DNA of 64,000 nt, from assembly GCF_000182745.2 (NCBI RefSeq), contig NC_016027.1, positions 1,119,001 to 1,183,000 on the forward strand, read 5' to 3'. Made by a program: the position numbers and the translations under genes. The notes under the pieces are model-generated. The model saw only the letters and a list, made by a program, of their open reading frames with translations. It was not told where the DNA came from and did no database searches. This document shows positions 1 through 7,451 of this stretch, one piece after another. The stretch's first letter is position 1, and each line of letters starts with the position of its first letter. The DNA is from Komagataeibacter medellinensis NBRC 3288. Its GTDB lineage: Bacteria > Pseudomonadota > Alphaproteobacteria > Acetobacterales > Acetobacteraceae.

Positions 1-286
1 CGCGCACCGCAATATCCAGTGGCGGTAGGCGGTGGGCATCGGCGGCAGCCCCCACAATCCTGGCACCATAACGTGCCTTCAGGGTCGCCGCCGCCGCTAT
101 ATGGTCGGCATGGTGATGGGTGAGCACGATCAGGTCCAGCCGTCCGCCAGCCGCATCGATGGCTGCCACAAGCGGGGCTTCCTGCGCCGGATCGACCATG
201 CCGGCCGTCCCGGTCGCGGCATCATGCACGAACCAGGCGTAATTGTCCGACAGGATGGGAATCGCCCTGATGGAAAGGGTATCCAT
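1..286 (-). CDS. gloB: Hydroxyacylglutathione hydrolase (glyoxalase II), 5' part
   Basis: Only the first 95 codons are inside the window; the gene continues past position 1. The protein begins MDTLSIRAIPILSDNYAWFV and carries the metallo-beta-lactamase metal-binding motif THHHADH near residues 56-62. Glyoxalase II hydrolyses S-lactoylglutathione to D-lactate and glutathione in the cytosol, the second step of methylglyoxal detoxification. The N-terminal SDNY segment and its distance to the HxHxDH motif are typical of GloB rather than of other beta-lactamase-fold enzymes. The ATG at 286 faces away from the methyltransferase gene starting near 367, so an 80-bp divergent promoter region lies between them. 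Family assignment is strong; completeness cannot be judged here. Confidence 0.9.
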   Translation of the reverse strand, partial: MDTLSIRAIPILSDNYAWFVHDAATGTAGMVDPAQEAPLVAAIDAAGGRLDLIVLTHHHADHIAAAATLKARYGARIVGAAADAHRLPPLDIAVR

Positions 287-366
287 GACTGTTCTCCCTG
301 CTGCACGACCATGCCCGGCCCACCTTACGTGATGGTCGGGGCTATGGGGTGTGCTAATGTGTACCA

Positions 367-1131
367 ATGCAAGCCAACATGCACACCGCCGCGCATTTCT
401 ATGCAAGCCAACGGGGACGCGTGGCCGCGCGCCTGCTGGGCCAGCGCATGACCACCTTCTGGCCCGAAGGGCCACACGGTCATACGCTGGGGCTTGGCTA
501 CGCCCTGCCGTTCCTGCCGCTGTGGGATGGGGTGGACGCGCCATGCATCTCCGCACGGCTGGACACGCATGTCACGCGCGGGGCACCGCCGTGGTTAGGG
601 CGCGACTGTATTGCAAGCGGGCTGCAACTGCCCTTCGATGACCTGAAATTCGACCGTATCCTGCTGATCCACGCGCTGGAAATCAGCGAGGACAAGAACA
701 GCCTGCTGCGCCAGGTGTGGAAGATACTGCGCGATGACGGGCGACTTCTGCTGGTGGTACCCAACCGGGCCGGGCTGTGGGCGCATACCGACAATTCTCC
801 CTTCGGGCAGGGCACGCCGTTTTCGCGCCGTCAGATCAACCGCTGGCTGGCCGATGCCTGCTTCCGCGCCGAGCGGCATGAGGATGCGCTCTATATTCCC
901 CCCGCCGGTCCCTGCCCCACGGCGGGTGCGGGCATGATGGAATTTACGGGGCGCGTCCTGTTCCCGCGCCTGGGCGGTGTATGCATGATCGAGGCGGTGA
1001 AAGACATCTATGCCGGCGTACCAAGCCGGCCTGCCATCGTGGTGCCGGGCGGCCTACGGCTGGGTGGGGCACGCGTCTTCTCGCGCCGCCAGATCAGCCG
1101 CAGGCCACCAACGGACACGCAGAATACTTGA
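367..1131 (+). CDS. Class I SAM-dependent methyltransferase
   Basis: A 254-residue cytoplasmic protein. Residues 1-60 contain FYASQRGRVAARLLGQR followed by a degenerate SAM-binding loop (GHTLGLGYALPFL). The region around 95-135 has the methyltransferase post-motif core (FDRILLIHALEISED, then LRDDGRLLLVVPN). Homologues next to glyoxalase II are common in alphaproteobacteria and are annotated only as methyltransferases, so the substrate is unknown. An ATG at 379 would give MHTAAHFYAS, which looks like the usual family start, and neither ATG has a clear Shine-Dalgarno, so the true start could be 379. The gene is divergent from gloB and is followed 34 bp later by psd. Confidence 0.75.
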   Translation: MQANMHTAAHFYASQRGRVAARLLGQRMTTFWPEGPHGHTLGLGYALPFLPLWDGVDAPCISARLDTHVTRGAPPWLGRDCIASGLQLPFDDLKFDRILLIHALEISEDKNSLLRQVWKILRDDGRLLLVVPNRAGLWAHTDNSPFGQGTPFSRRQINRWLADACFRAERHEDALYIPPAGPCPTAGAGMMEFTGRVLFPRLGGVCMIEAVKDIYAGVPSRPAIVVPGGLRLGGARVFSRRQISRRPPTDTQNT

Positions 1132-1165
1132 CCATTTTTACTGAAATCTTCATGAAGAGTGTCCC

Positions 1166-1843
1166 ATGTCACTAATTCAATCTCTCAAGCTCGTCATCGC
1201 CCCGCCGCACCCGGCCGCGCGCCCCTTCCTTCTCGGTTCGGGGGTGGTGGCCGTGCTTGGCCGGCTGCTGCCCTTCCGGGCGACAAAATTTCTGGGCACC
1301 GCCAGCGGGCTGTTCTTCGGCTTCTGCCTGTACTTCTTCCGTGACCCCGAGCGTGTCACGCCGGCGGAGGCAAACCTGGCCGTGGCACCAGCGGACGGGC
1401 ACGTCGTCTCGATCGAGAAGGTCGCCCCACCGCCGGAACTGGACATGGGCGATACACCGGTCTGGCGCGTGGCCACCTTCCTGTCCGTGCTGGATGTGCA
1501 TGTAAACCGCATGCCGGTAGCGGGCACGGTCACCCGCATTGCCTACCATGCCGGGCAGTTCCTCAATGCCAGCCTGGACAAGGCTTCCGAACTGAACGAG
1601 CGCAATGCGCTGCGCGTGACCCTGCGCGATGGCCGCCAGGTTGCGGTGGTGCAGATAGCGGGCCTGATCGCGCGCCGGATCCTGTGCGATGCGGAAGAGG
1701 GCATGCAGTATGAAGCGGGCGAACGCTTCGGCCTGATCCGCTTCGGTTCACGCACCGACCTGTACCTGCCCGCCGATGTCACCCCGCTTGTTGAAGTGGG
1801 CCAGACCATGATCGGTGGCGAAACCGTGATGGCGCGGCTTTAA
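1166..1843 (+). CDS. psd: Phosphatidylserine decarboxylase (short form)
   Basis: A 225-residue membrane-associated enzyme that decarboxylates phosphatidylserine to phosphatidylethanolamine. The self-cleavage site is visible as RFGSRTD: cleavage between Gly194 and Ser195 would turn Ser195 into the pyruvoyl cofactor and release a 31-residue alpha chain. Hydrophobic stretches near residues 18-55 fit a membrane anchor. The length matches the short psd form seen in alphaproteobacteria rather than the roughly 320-residue E. coli form. It is six bases upstream of pssA, which makes its substrate, so the two form one operon for PE synthesis. No obvious strong Shine-Dalgarno was seen. Confidence 0.93.
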   Translation: MSLIQSLKLVIAPPHPAARPFLLGSGVVAVLGRLLPFRATKFLGTASGLFFGFCLYFFRDPERVTPAEANLAVAPADGHVVSIEKVAPPPELDMGDTPVWRVATFLSVLDVHVNRMPVAGTVTRIAYHAGQFLNASLDKASELNERNALRVTLRDGRQVAVVQIAGLIARRILCDAEEGMQYEAGERFGLIRFGSRTDLYLPADVTPLVEVGQTMIGGETVMARL

Positions 1844-1849
1844 ACCGGC

Positions 1850-2710
1850 ATGGCGCTTCCCCCTCCTGACCGACCGGCACGCCGGATCCGGCGGCTGAAA
1901 AAACGCCAGCGCCCCCGCGTGCGCGGCCTGTCGTTCAACCGCCTGATCCCCAACCTCATGACCATGCTCGGCCTGTGCGCGGGGCTGACCGGAATGCGCT
2001 TCGGGCTGGAAGGGCGTTTTGGCAGTGCGGCCACCGCACTGCTCATTGCTGCATGCATTGACGGGCTGGACGGGCGCATTGCCCGGCTGCTGCGCGGCAC
2101 CAGCCGCTTCGGGGCCGAGTTCGACAGTCTTTCGGACTTCCTGTGTTTCGGCGTGGCACCCGCCTTCGTGCTGTACCTGTGGGCGCTGCACGAAGGCGGG
2201 CGATTTGGCTACATTCCGTGCATCATGTTCACGGTGTGCATGGCGCTGCGGCTGGCGCGCTTCAACGCCAGCCTGGATGATGACGCCAACCAGCCCAAAT
2301 ACGCCAGCAACTTCTTTACCGGCGTACCGGCCCCCGCAGGCGCCGGGCTTGCGCTGTTCCCGCTTTTCCTGGGGCTGGAAGCCCAGCGCCTGCACATAGA
2401 CTGGCTATATGACCTGACACGCGACCCGCTGCTGCCAGCCCTTACACTCAGCGGCACGGCATTCCTGCTGGTCTCGACCCTGCCGGTGTGGTCGTTCAAG
2501 AACTTCAAGGTACCCTCCCCCCTGATCCTGCCCACCATGCTGGGCACCGGGGCGTATGCGGCGGTTCTGGTGGCAGAGCCATGGGGTGCGCTGGCGGCGG
2601 CGGGCATCCTGTACATCCTGCTGCTGCCCATAAGCCGCCGCAGTTTCCACCGCCTGCGCCGTGAGGCCGAATCCCTGCAGGAAACCGACGACAGCCCAAC
2701 CAACGCCTGA
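1850..2710 (+). CDS. pssA: CDP-diacylglycerol--serine O-phosphatidyltransferase
   Basis: A 286-residue integral membrane enzyme that joins CDP-diacylglycerol and serine to make phosphatidylserine, the substrate of the upstream psd product. The CDP-alcohol phosphatidyltransferase signature DGx2ARx8Gx3Dx3D is complete at residues 74-96 (Asp74, Gly75, Ala78, Arg79, Gly88, Asp92, Asp96). The N-terminus is very basic (residues 10-25 hold many Arg/Lys), typical of membrane-surface attachment. About eight hydrophobic segments follow. It ends ten bases before the stop of the convergent hydrogenase-like small subunit gene; a 6-bp stem hairpin (CAGGCC/GGCCTG, 2721-2738) lies at the junction. Confidence 0.93.
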   Translation: MALPPPDRPARRIRRLKKRQRPRVRGLSFNRLIPNLMTMLGLCAGLTGMRFGLEGRFGSAATALLIAACIDGLDGRIARLLRGTSRFGAEFDSLSDFLCFGVAPAFVLYLWALHEGGRFGYIPCIMFTVCMALRLARFNASLDDDANQPKYASNFFTGVPAPAGAGLALFPLFLGLEAQRLHIDWLYDLTRDPLLPALTLSGTAFLLVSTLPVWSFKNFKVPSPLILPTMLGTGAYAAVLVAEPWGALAAAGILYILLLPISRRSFHRLRREAESLQETDDSPTNA

Positions 2711-2719
2711 CCCTGCCGC

Positions 2720-3178
2720 TCAGGCCGGGTGCGGCCTGCTGTCTGCCTGCTCACCACACCAGCTTACCAAAGCCTGTACGATCATGGTGGGAGGGGGCGG
2801 GCAGCCCGGTAGCGACAGACTGGCCTGCGCCCGTGCGCCCACCCCGCCCAGCACGGCGTAATTGGGGGTGAACAGACCCCCATCCACAGCACAGTCGCCC
2901 ACAATGGCCAGCAACCGGGGGCCTGGCATGGCCTGCCAGGCCTGTTCCACTACCGGTGCCATGTCCACCCCCAGGCTACCGGTCAGCAGGAGCAGGGCCG
3001 CCTGGCGCGGTGTGGACACGAAACGGATGGGCGCGGTCGCCGCCTCCAGCGCGCGTGAGACCGCGCGCAGTTCCAGCCCGCAGCCCGTACAGCCACCGGT
3101 ATCCATATGGAAGATATCCAGTGCACGCATGCGCGGCAGGACTGCACCTTCCGGCCAGAACAGATGCAGATACGCCAT
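2720..3178 (-). CDS. Hydrogenase-4/complex I-like small subunit (HyfI/NuoB-like), Ehr complex
   Basis: A 152-residue peripheral subunit homologous to NuoB/HyfI, which holds the [4Fe-4S] N2-type cluster. All four candidate cluster ligands are present: Cys30 and Cys33 (GGCTGCGLE), Cys96 (GDCAVDGG) and Cys126 (PGCPPPP). The start at 3178 (MAYLHLFWPEG) is chosen because AAGGGG lies six bases upstream; an in-frame ATG at 3211 has no such site. It is the last gene of the reverse-strand Hyf-like operon, separated from the large subunit by 112 AT-rich bases, unlike the other junctions, which overlap or nearly touch. Intact Fe-S ligands with a cofactor-less large subunit suggest electron transfer without hydrogen chemistry (inference). 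Confidence 0.82.
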   Translation of the reverse strand: MAYLHLFWPEGAVLPRMRALDIFHMDTGGCTGCGLELRAVSRALEAATAPIRFVSTPRQAALLLLTGSLGVDMAPVVEQAWQAMPGPRLLAIVGDCAVDGGLFTPNYAVLGGVGARAQASLSLPGCPPPPTMIVQALVSWCGEQADSRPHPA

Positions 3179-3216
3179 TGTCCACCCCTTCAAGAGGCTG
3201 CCTGAACACAACCTGT

Positions 3217-3249
3217 AGAAAATAACAGAAGCCTCACCAAAAACTTTTA
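3217..3249. repeat. AT-rich extragenic repeat remnant (candidate)
   Basis: This stretch in the gap between the large- and small-subunit genes contains AGCCTCACCAAAAACTTTT. A near match (AGCTTCACCAAAACC) occurs at 46961-46990 downstream of upp. The shared core is short, so only a tentative family of dispersed extragenic repeats is claimed. Confidence 0.3.
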
Positions 3250-3290
3250 TAATTCCACTTTCTTACCAGGCCATCCTTTTCAAACAGCTA

Positions 3291-4748
3291 TTAAAGATCC
3301 GCCCCGGCTGCCGACAGGCCCAGTGATGTCAGTATGGGGGCAACATCTTCATACACCGCGCCGGACAGGATGGCGGGCAGCGCCTGAATGTGAGCCAGCG
3401 ATGGATCACCACACCACCATGCGGCAATCCGGCCATCGTGCACCCGCAGCCAATGCCAGACCGGGCCTGCCGGGCCTTCTGCCAGACCCAGCCCTTCGCC
3501 ACACATGCCTTCCGCAGGCGGTTGTGCCGGGAGGGCGGGAACAGCGGCAACGGTACGCAGGATCTGCATGCTTTCCCCCAATTCATGCAGGCGGGTGGCC
3601 AGGCGGGCGGTCATGTCCCCGTCAGTGCGGGGAGAATGGGCAAGCCAGCCGGGAGCATAAAGGGGGTCGTGGCGCCGCAGGTCCGCCTCACCCCCCGAAG
3701 CGCGTCCGGCACAGCCTGCAATTCCCCATTGCCGGGCCGTAGCGGCGGGCAGCACACCACGCCCCATCAACTGTGCCGCCAGCCCGCGTGGCCGCCAGAA
3801 CAGACGCCTGAGCGCCATACAATCCATTTGCAGTTCCTCCAGCACCTGCGGCGCCAGAACCGCAGTGCTACGGAGAGGAAGGACATCGAACAGAAGCCGG
3901 TGGCCATAAACCGCATGGCAGAGCTGGCGCACGTCTTCCAGCAGGGTCGCGGCCTGGCTGGCCAGCCGCCCGTCGCCCAGCATATCCGCCATCTGCGCCA
4001 GAACATCCAGATGGGTGGCCACCCGTTCCAGCTCAGCGGGAACAATGGCGCCGCCGCCGGGGCTATCCGTTTCACCCGCAGCCGCCACGGCACGTGCAAA
4101 GGCCAACTGATGGGCGACCGTAGCACCTGCGTCAATCCGGGCGACAAGGTGCCCGCCCTCCGCCAGTGTATTGCCGCGCATGCGCGCACACAGGCCACGA
4201 TGGGCATAACCCATGCGGGGATGTACCTGCAGTATCCCCTGCCCCGGCAGGCCCAACCGCAGGTGAAGGGGGGCATGGAAGCCGCCCTCTGCCGGACCAT
4301 AACCCAACATGGTACCCCCTGCCCGCTCCATGACCGGACCATCGGCAAACTCCACCCCATCCGGGGCCGGGGGGGCGGGGGGCGCCCGGTCACGCAGGGG
4401 CCATGTCACGCCCCACCGGCCTTGGTCCAGCCATGGTGCGGTGCCGCTGGCACCCATGGCCTCGATCCCCCACAGGTCATGGATTATGCGCTCATACGCT
4501 CCTGCCCCCGGGCACCAGGGGGAAAGGGCATGGTACCGCCCATCCGCCACGCCAACACTGGCCATGAACGGCCCCGTACCATCGTAAAAAAGGGCATGCA
4601 CCTGCGCCCCATCCGCCCACAGCCCGCACAGGCGCGCAGCCGCATGGGGCAGTGCCTCCACCATCGTTCCCCATCCCTCCAGCGTCAGTTCAGAACGCCC
4701 GGCGCAGGCAGTGGAGCGACCCTCGCCAACAAGGTCGCGCAGGGTCAT
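3291..4748 (-). CDS. Hydrogenase-4-like large subunit without [NiFe] ligands (HyfG/NuoCD-like), Ehr complex
   Basis: A 485-residue protein with an N-terminal 30-kDa-subunit-like domain (about 1-130) and a NuoD/HycE-like large-subunit domain. In group 4 hydrogenases the first metal motif is RxCGxCxxxH; here residues 204-213 read RIDAGATVAH, so Arg204 and His213 are kept but Asp206 and Ala209 replace both cysteines. The C-terminal DPCxxC motif is replaced by GLSAAG (Ser479 and Gly482 in the cysteine positions) within an otherwise recognisable tail (LPAILSGAVYEDVAPILTS). It therefore cannot hold a normal [NiFe] centre. The start at 4748 overlaps the upstream stop by ATGA. This loss of ligands defines Ehr-type complexes. 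Confidence 0.82.
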   Translation of the reverse strand: MTLRDLVGEGRSTACAGRSELTLEGWGTMVEALPHAAARLCGLWADGAQVHALFYDGTGPFMASVGVADGRYHALSPWCPGAGAYERIIHDLWGIEAMGASGTAPWLDQGRWGVTWPLRDRAPPAPPAPDGVEFADGPVMERAGGTMLGYGPAEGGFHAPLHLRLGLPGQGILQVHPRMGYAHRGLCARMRGNTLAEGGHLVARIDAGATVAHQLAFARAVAAAGETDSPGGGAIVPAELERVATHLDVLAQMADMLGDGRLASQAATLLEDVRQLCHAVYGHRLLFDVLPLRSTAVLAPQVLEELQMDCMALRRLFWRPRGLAAQLMGRGVLPAATARQWGIAGCAGRASGGEADLRRHDPLYAPGWLAHSPRTDGDMTARLATRLHELGESMQILRTVAAVPALPAQPPAEGMCGEGLGLAEGPAGPVWHWLRVHDGRIAAWWCGDPSLAHIQALPAILSGAVYEDVAPILTSLGLSAAGADL

Positions 4749-5821
4749 GGCCCGACCCCGCCATGGTGGATGATCGCAGCCAGCACCATGCAGCCCAGAC
4801 CCAGCGACAGGGCACCCCGCATGCCGATGGTCTGCCCCATCATTGCCGCCCGGCACCGGCGCATGACCGGCCACAGGCCAATGGCCGCCAGCACCGCCAC
4901 GACAGCCGAGTGTTCCATCAAACCTACAAACACAAGGACCAGCGCCACACCGGGCAGGAAGGGTGGCCACGGCGGAGCGGTTTCAGCAGGCATGGCGGTT
5001 GCACCGACCTGCATGCAAGCTACCGCCAGCAGACAGGCAGCCAGGGGAAGTGCTGCAACACCACCCGGCAGGCCTGCCGCCATTACCGCCCACGCGCCCC
5101 ATGCAATGACGGGTTCCCTGTCCCCCCCACGCGGCAGGGCGGACCATAACAGGCAGAGCAGCCCCAGAAATGTCAGGACCGGCTGGATGGTGGGCCACAT
5201 TCCAGCCGCGTGGGCAACAACCGGCAGGGCCGCCAGCGTGTTCATTTTCTGCGCCAGCGGAGCACCGGCCATGGGGACAGTCACCGGATCGGCCAGTATG
5301 CCGCAGGCCAGCAGCACACCCCCCACCAGCAGCACCGCCCCGGCCTGATCGGCCATGCTGCCCCACTGTACCTGAAGCACGGACAGCCCCCCCTGCGCCA
5401 TGACCAGTCCGCCAAGGCCGATCCGCAACGCCTGCCATCCTGCGCGGTCAAGCCCGCGCGGGCCGTGCGCCAGCCCCAGCCTTACCGCCAGGCCCGCCCC
5501 CATGGTCACGAACAGCAGATCACACCGCCCGAACGCCACTGCAAGTGCTGCGTTGCCCGCAAGGATGAACGCCAGCACCACACCCCGGATGTCGGCATCC
5601 CGCTCCGATGCAACATGCACGCACAGTGCCAGCGCCGGACCAAGATCCATAAAGGCCTGCGCGATGGTGGGCGCAAGGCTGCCCGCCACGCCACATAATG
5701 CAAGCAGCAGCCCCGCCAGCAGCGCGCGCAGCACAAGCGGCGCCCCTGTGGCCAGCAGCGCTATGACCGACACGCCCATCCACCCCGCCAGAAGGCTGGC
5801 ATAAAGCGGCAACCCCATCAT
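4745..5821 (-). CDS. HyfF/NuoN-like membrane subunit (antiporter-like), Ehr complex
   Basis: A 358-residue, highly hydrophobic protein with roughly ten predicted membrane helices from MMGLPLYASLLAGWMGVSVI onward. Its position between the HyfE-like and large-subunit genes matches hyfF in the hyf order, and helices around LAQKMNTLAALPVVAHAAGMWP recall the lysine helix of Mrp/NuoLMN antiporter subunits. It is clearly shorter than a standard HyfF of about 520 residues, so part of the antiporter module may be missing. The start at 5821 overlaps the upstream stop (ATGA) and its own stop overlaps the next ATG, indicating tight translational coupling. The subfamily call is from context plus hydrophobic pattern. 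Confidence 0.62.
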   Translation of the reverse strand: MMGLPLYASLLAGWMGVSVIALLATGAPLVLRALLAGLLLALCGVAGSLAPTIAQAFMDLGPALALCVHVASERDADIRGVVLAFILAGNAALAVAFGRCDLLFVTMGAGLAVRLGLAHGPRGLDRAGWQALRIGLGGLVMAQGGLSVLQVQWGSMADQAGAVLLVGGVLLACGILADPVTVPMAGAPLAQKMNTLAALPVVAHAAGMWPTIQPVLTFLGLLCLLWSALPRGGDREPVIAWGAWAVMAAGLPGGVAALPLAACLLAVACMQVGATAMPAETAPPWPPFLPGVALVLVFVGLMEHSAVVAVLAAIGLWPVMRRCRAAMMGQTIGMRGALSLGLGCMVLAAIIHHGGVGP

Positions 5822-6360
5822 GACAGGTCGCCCCCCATGCGCGGAATACGGGCCAGCACGGCGTTCAGACCCGCTACCGCCACGATTGCCTCCGCCATGA
5901 CCAGCATGCTGCCCGCCTGCGCCCCCAGCAGCATGACACCATCCAGCCCGCAGGCCAGCCCCGCGCACAACGCCGCCGGACCGCGCGCGATACATGCCCC
6001 CCATACGCCACACAGCACGGCACACAGGGCGGCCATGACCATGAAATGCTGCGTCATGTCCTCTGTCCCCTGCATCATCACCTGTGTCAGCACGACAACA
6101 CAGGCCAGCCCACCAGACAGGCGGAGGCCACCGCGCTCACGCCCGCTAGCGGGCACATGCAGCATCTGCACCCCCAACAGGCCCACGCCCCCCGCCATAA
6201 GCACGGCCAGCAGGCAGTCGGGGCCAATCTGCCCCGCCTTCCAGCCCGACAGGCACACACACCCCGCAGTCAGCCCCCCATGCCAGACAAGACCACCCCC
6301 GCGCCCGCCCGAACCCGAAAGCGAACAGATGACCAGCATGCCCAGTAACAGCACCAGCAT
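5818..6360 (-). CDS. HyfE-like small membrane subunit, Ehr complex
   Basis: A 180-residue hydrophobic protein starting MLVLLLGMLVICSLSGSGG with about five to six membrane helices, a size and profile like HyfE, the hydrogenase-4 subunit with a NuoK-like part. The start at 6360 lies two bases after the stop of the HyfC-like gene, and its stop overlaps the next gene. One conserved-looking acidic patch (GTEDMTQHF) is embedded in a hydrophobic context. Direct similarity to HyfE is weak by eye, so the name rests on gene order B-C-E-F-G-I and on topology. Confidence 0.58.
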   Translation of the reverse strand: MLVLLLGMLVICSLSGSGGRGGGLVWHGGLTAGCVCLSGWKAGQIGPDCLLAVLMAGGVGLLGVQMLHVPASGRERGGLRLSGGLACVVVLTQVMMQGTEDMTQHFMVMAALCAVLCGVWGACIARGPAALCAGLACGLDGVMLLGAQAGSMLVMAEAIVAVAGLNAVLARIPRMGGDLS

Positions 6361-6362
6361 GA

Positions 6363-7331
6363 TCAGCCTACTCCCCGCCCGGCAAACAGCAGCACCCCGG
6401 CCATGATCGCACACACCAGCCCCAGCCCGGCACGCCAGGCCCCGTGGCGCAGCCCCGACAGCACGAAAACCCGCATACCCGCCACACACCCGCACGCCAG
6501 CAGCATATGCACCCCCCATAACAGTACCGCCCCCGCCAGCGGCCCGATTACGCGCGCATGGGCCAGAATGTCGGGTTCCACAATGCTTTCGGGCCAGATC
6601 AGGTCGCGTGCCAGCATCATCCATACCACCGTCAGCAGATCACGCGCGTACTGGGCCACAGCGCGGTCGGGACCGGCCAGGTCTTCAAGCATGATGGAAA
6701 ACAGCCTTGTCCCCGTCCCGCTGCCTTCTTCCACCCCCGCCAGCACCAGCGCGCCGGCCACCAGCGCCAGCGGCACGCGGATCACGTTCATGTCCGCCAC
6801 ATGCGCCTGCCGCACCAGCCCCGCCAGCGTACCATCGGGCAGGCACATGCCCAGTATCGCACAGGCCAGCAGCAGCACCGGCTGGAGCATCAGCCCCCCC
6901 GCCGCAACCCGCAGCCCGGCATGGCCCGGCCGGGGCAGCCCTGCTGCAAAGGCCACGACCACAAGCGCAAGGAATGCCATTTCCAGCAGGCCTCCCACCA
7001 CAAGCAGGTCCGACAGATCACCACCGGGCATACCAAGGGAAAAGGACGGCACCAGCATGGCCGCCCCCATGGCCGCCGCCAGCGCAAGCCATGGGGCAAG
7101 GGCGGTTACATGCGCACCCGCTGCCGAACGCACGCCCGGCTGCCGCCATGCATGCCGCAATGCGTGCCAATGCGCGGTCATGTCCAATGGGCGGCGCTCG
7201 CCCTCCATCACCGTGGCCATCCAGCGCAGGAGCCCGATCCAGATCGGGGTTGTCAGCAAAACCAGCACCAGGTGGCAGGTCACCAGCAGGGCAGCCTGCA
7301 TCCGTGCGGCCAGCAGGACCGACTCCATCAT
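6363..7331 (-). CDS. HyfC/NuoH-like membrane subunit, Ehr complex
   Basis: A 322-residue integral membrane protein with about eight helices, matching the length of HyfC/HycD/NuoH, the subunit that docks the hydrophilic arm to the membrane arm. Cytoplasmic loops carry charged segments (RWMATVMEGERRPLDM, then VEEGSGTGTRLFSIMLEDLAGPDRAVAQ) where NuoH has its quinone-site loops. The Shine-Dalgarno GGAGGA stands three bases before the ATG at 7331 and six before a second ATG at 7328, so 7328 may be the actual start. Upstream, a MITE-like element now separates it from the HyfB-like gene. Confidence 0.68.
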   Translation of the reverse strand: MMESVLLAARMQAALLVTCHLVLVLLTTPIWIGLLRWMATVMEGERRPLDMTAHWHALRHAWRQPGVRSAAGAHVTALAPWLALAAAMGAAMLVPSFSLGMPGGDLSDLLVVGGLLEMAFLALVVVAFAAGLPRPGHAGLRVAAGGLMLQPVLLLACAILGMCLPDGTLAGLVRQAHVADMNVIRVPLALVAGALVLAGVEEGSGTGTRLFSIMLEDLAGPDRAVAQYARDLLTVVWMMLARDLIWPESIVEPDILAHARVIGPLAGAVLLWGVHMLLACGCVAGMRVFVLSGLRHGAWRAGLGLVCAIMAGVLLFAGRGVG

Positions 7332-7345
7332 CGCTCCTCCACGCT

Positions 7346-7451
7346 TAGAGCAGATCCTGTTTGAATGCGTGCATTCAAACAGGTGAGGATGCTCGTCAAA
7401 ACAATAAACTGGAGCATTTTCACCGAACTGGTTTTCGATAAAAATGCTCTA
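7346..7451. mobile_element. MITE-like palindromic element with TA duplication
   Basis: About 102 bp (7348-7449) flanked by TA on both sides (7346-7347 and 7450-7451). The ends are GAGCA and TGCTC. Inside are two hairpins: a perfect 13-bp stem CCTGTTTGAATGC/GCATTCAAACAGG around a 2-base loop (7356-7383), and GAGCATTTT/AAAATGCTC (7412-7420 with 7441-7449). No coding potential is seen. TA duplication and short terminal inverted repeats are the signature of non-autonomous elements mobilised by IS630/mariner-type transposases. It resembles, from memory, abundant extragenic repeats of acetic acid bacteria. It lies between the HyfB- and HyfC-like genes and supplies the HyfB-like stop codon. Confidence 0.7.

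Noticed and set aside
3179-3290. Internal promoter for the HyfI-like gene
   Set aside because: TTGAAA and TATAAA-like hexamers exist on the reverse strand but are spaced about 26 bases apart, too far for a standard promoter.
3390-5348. 652-residue forward reading frame
   Set aside because: It lies entirely opposite the Ehr large-subunit and HyfF-like genes, is rich in Gln/His/Pro/Arg typical of antisense reading in high-GC DNA, and has no recognisable motif.
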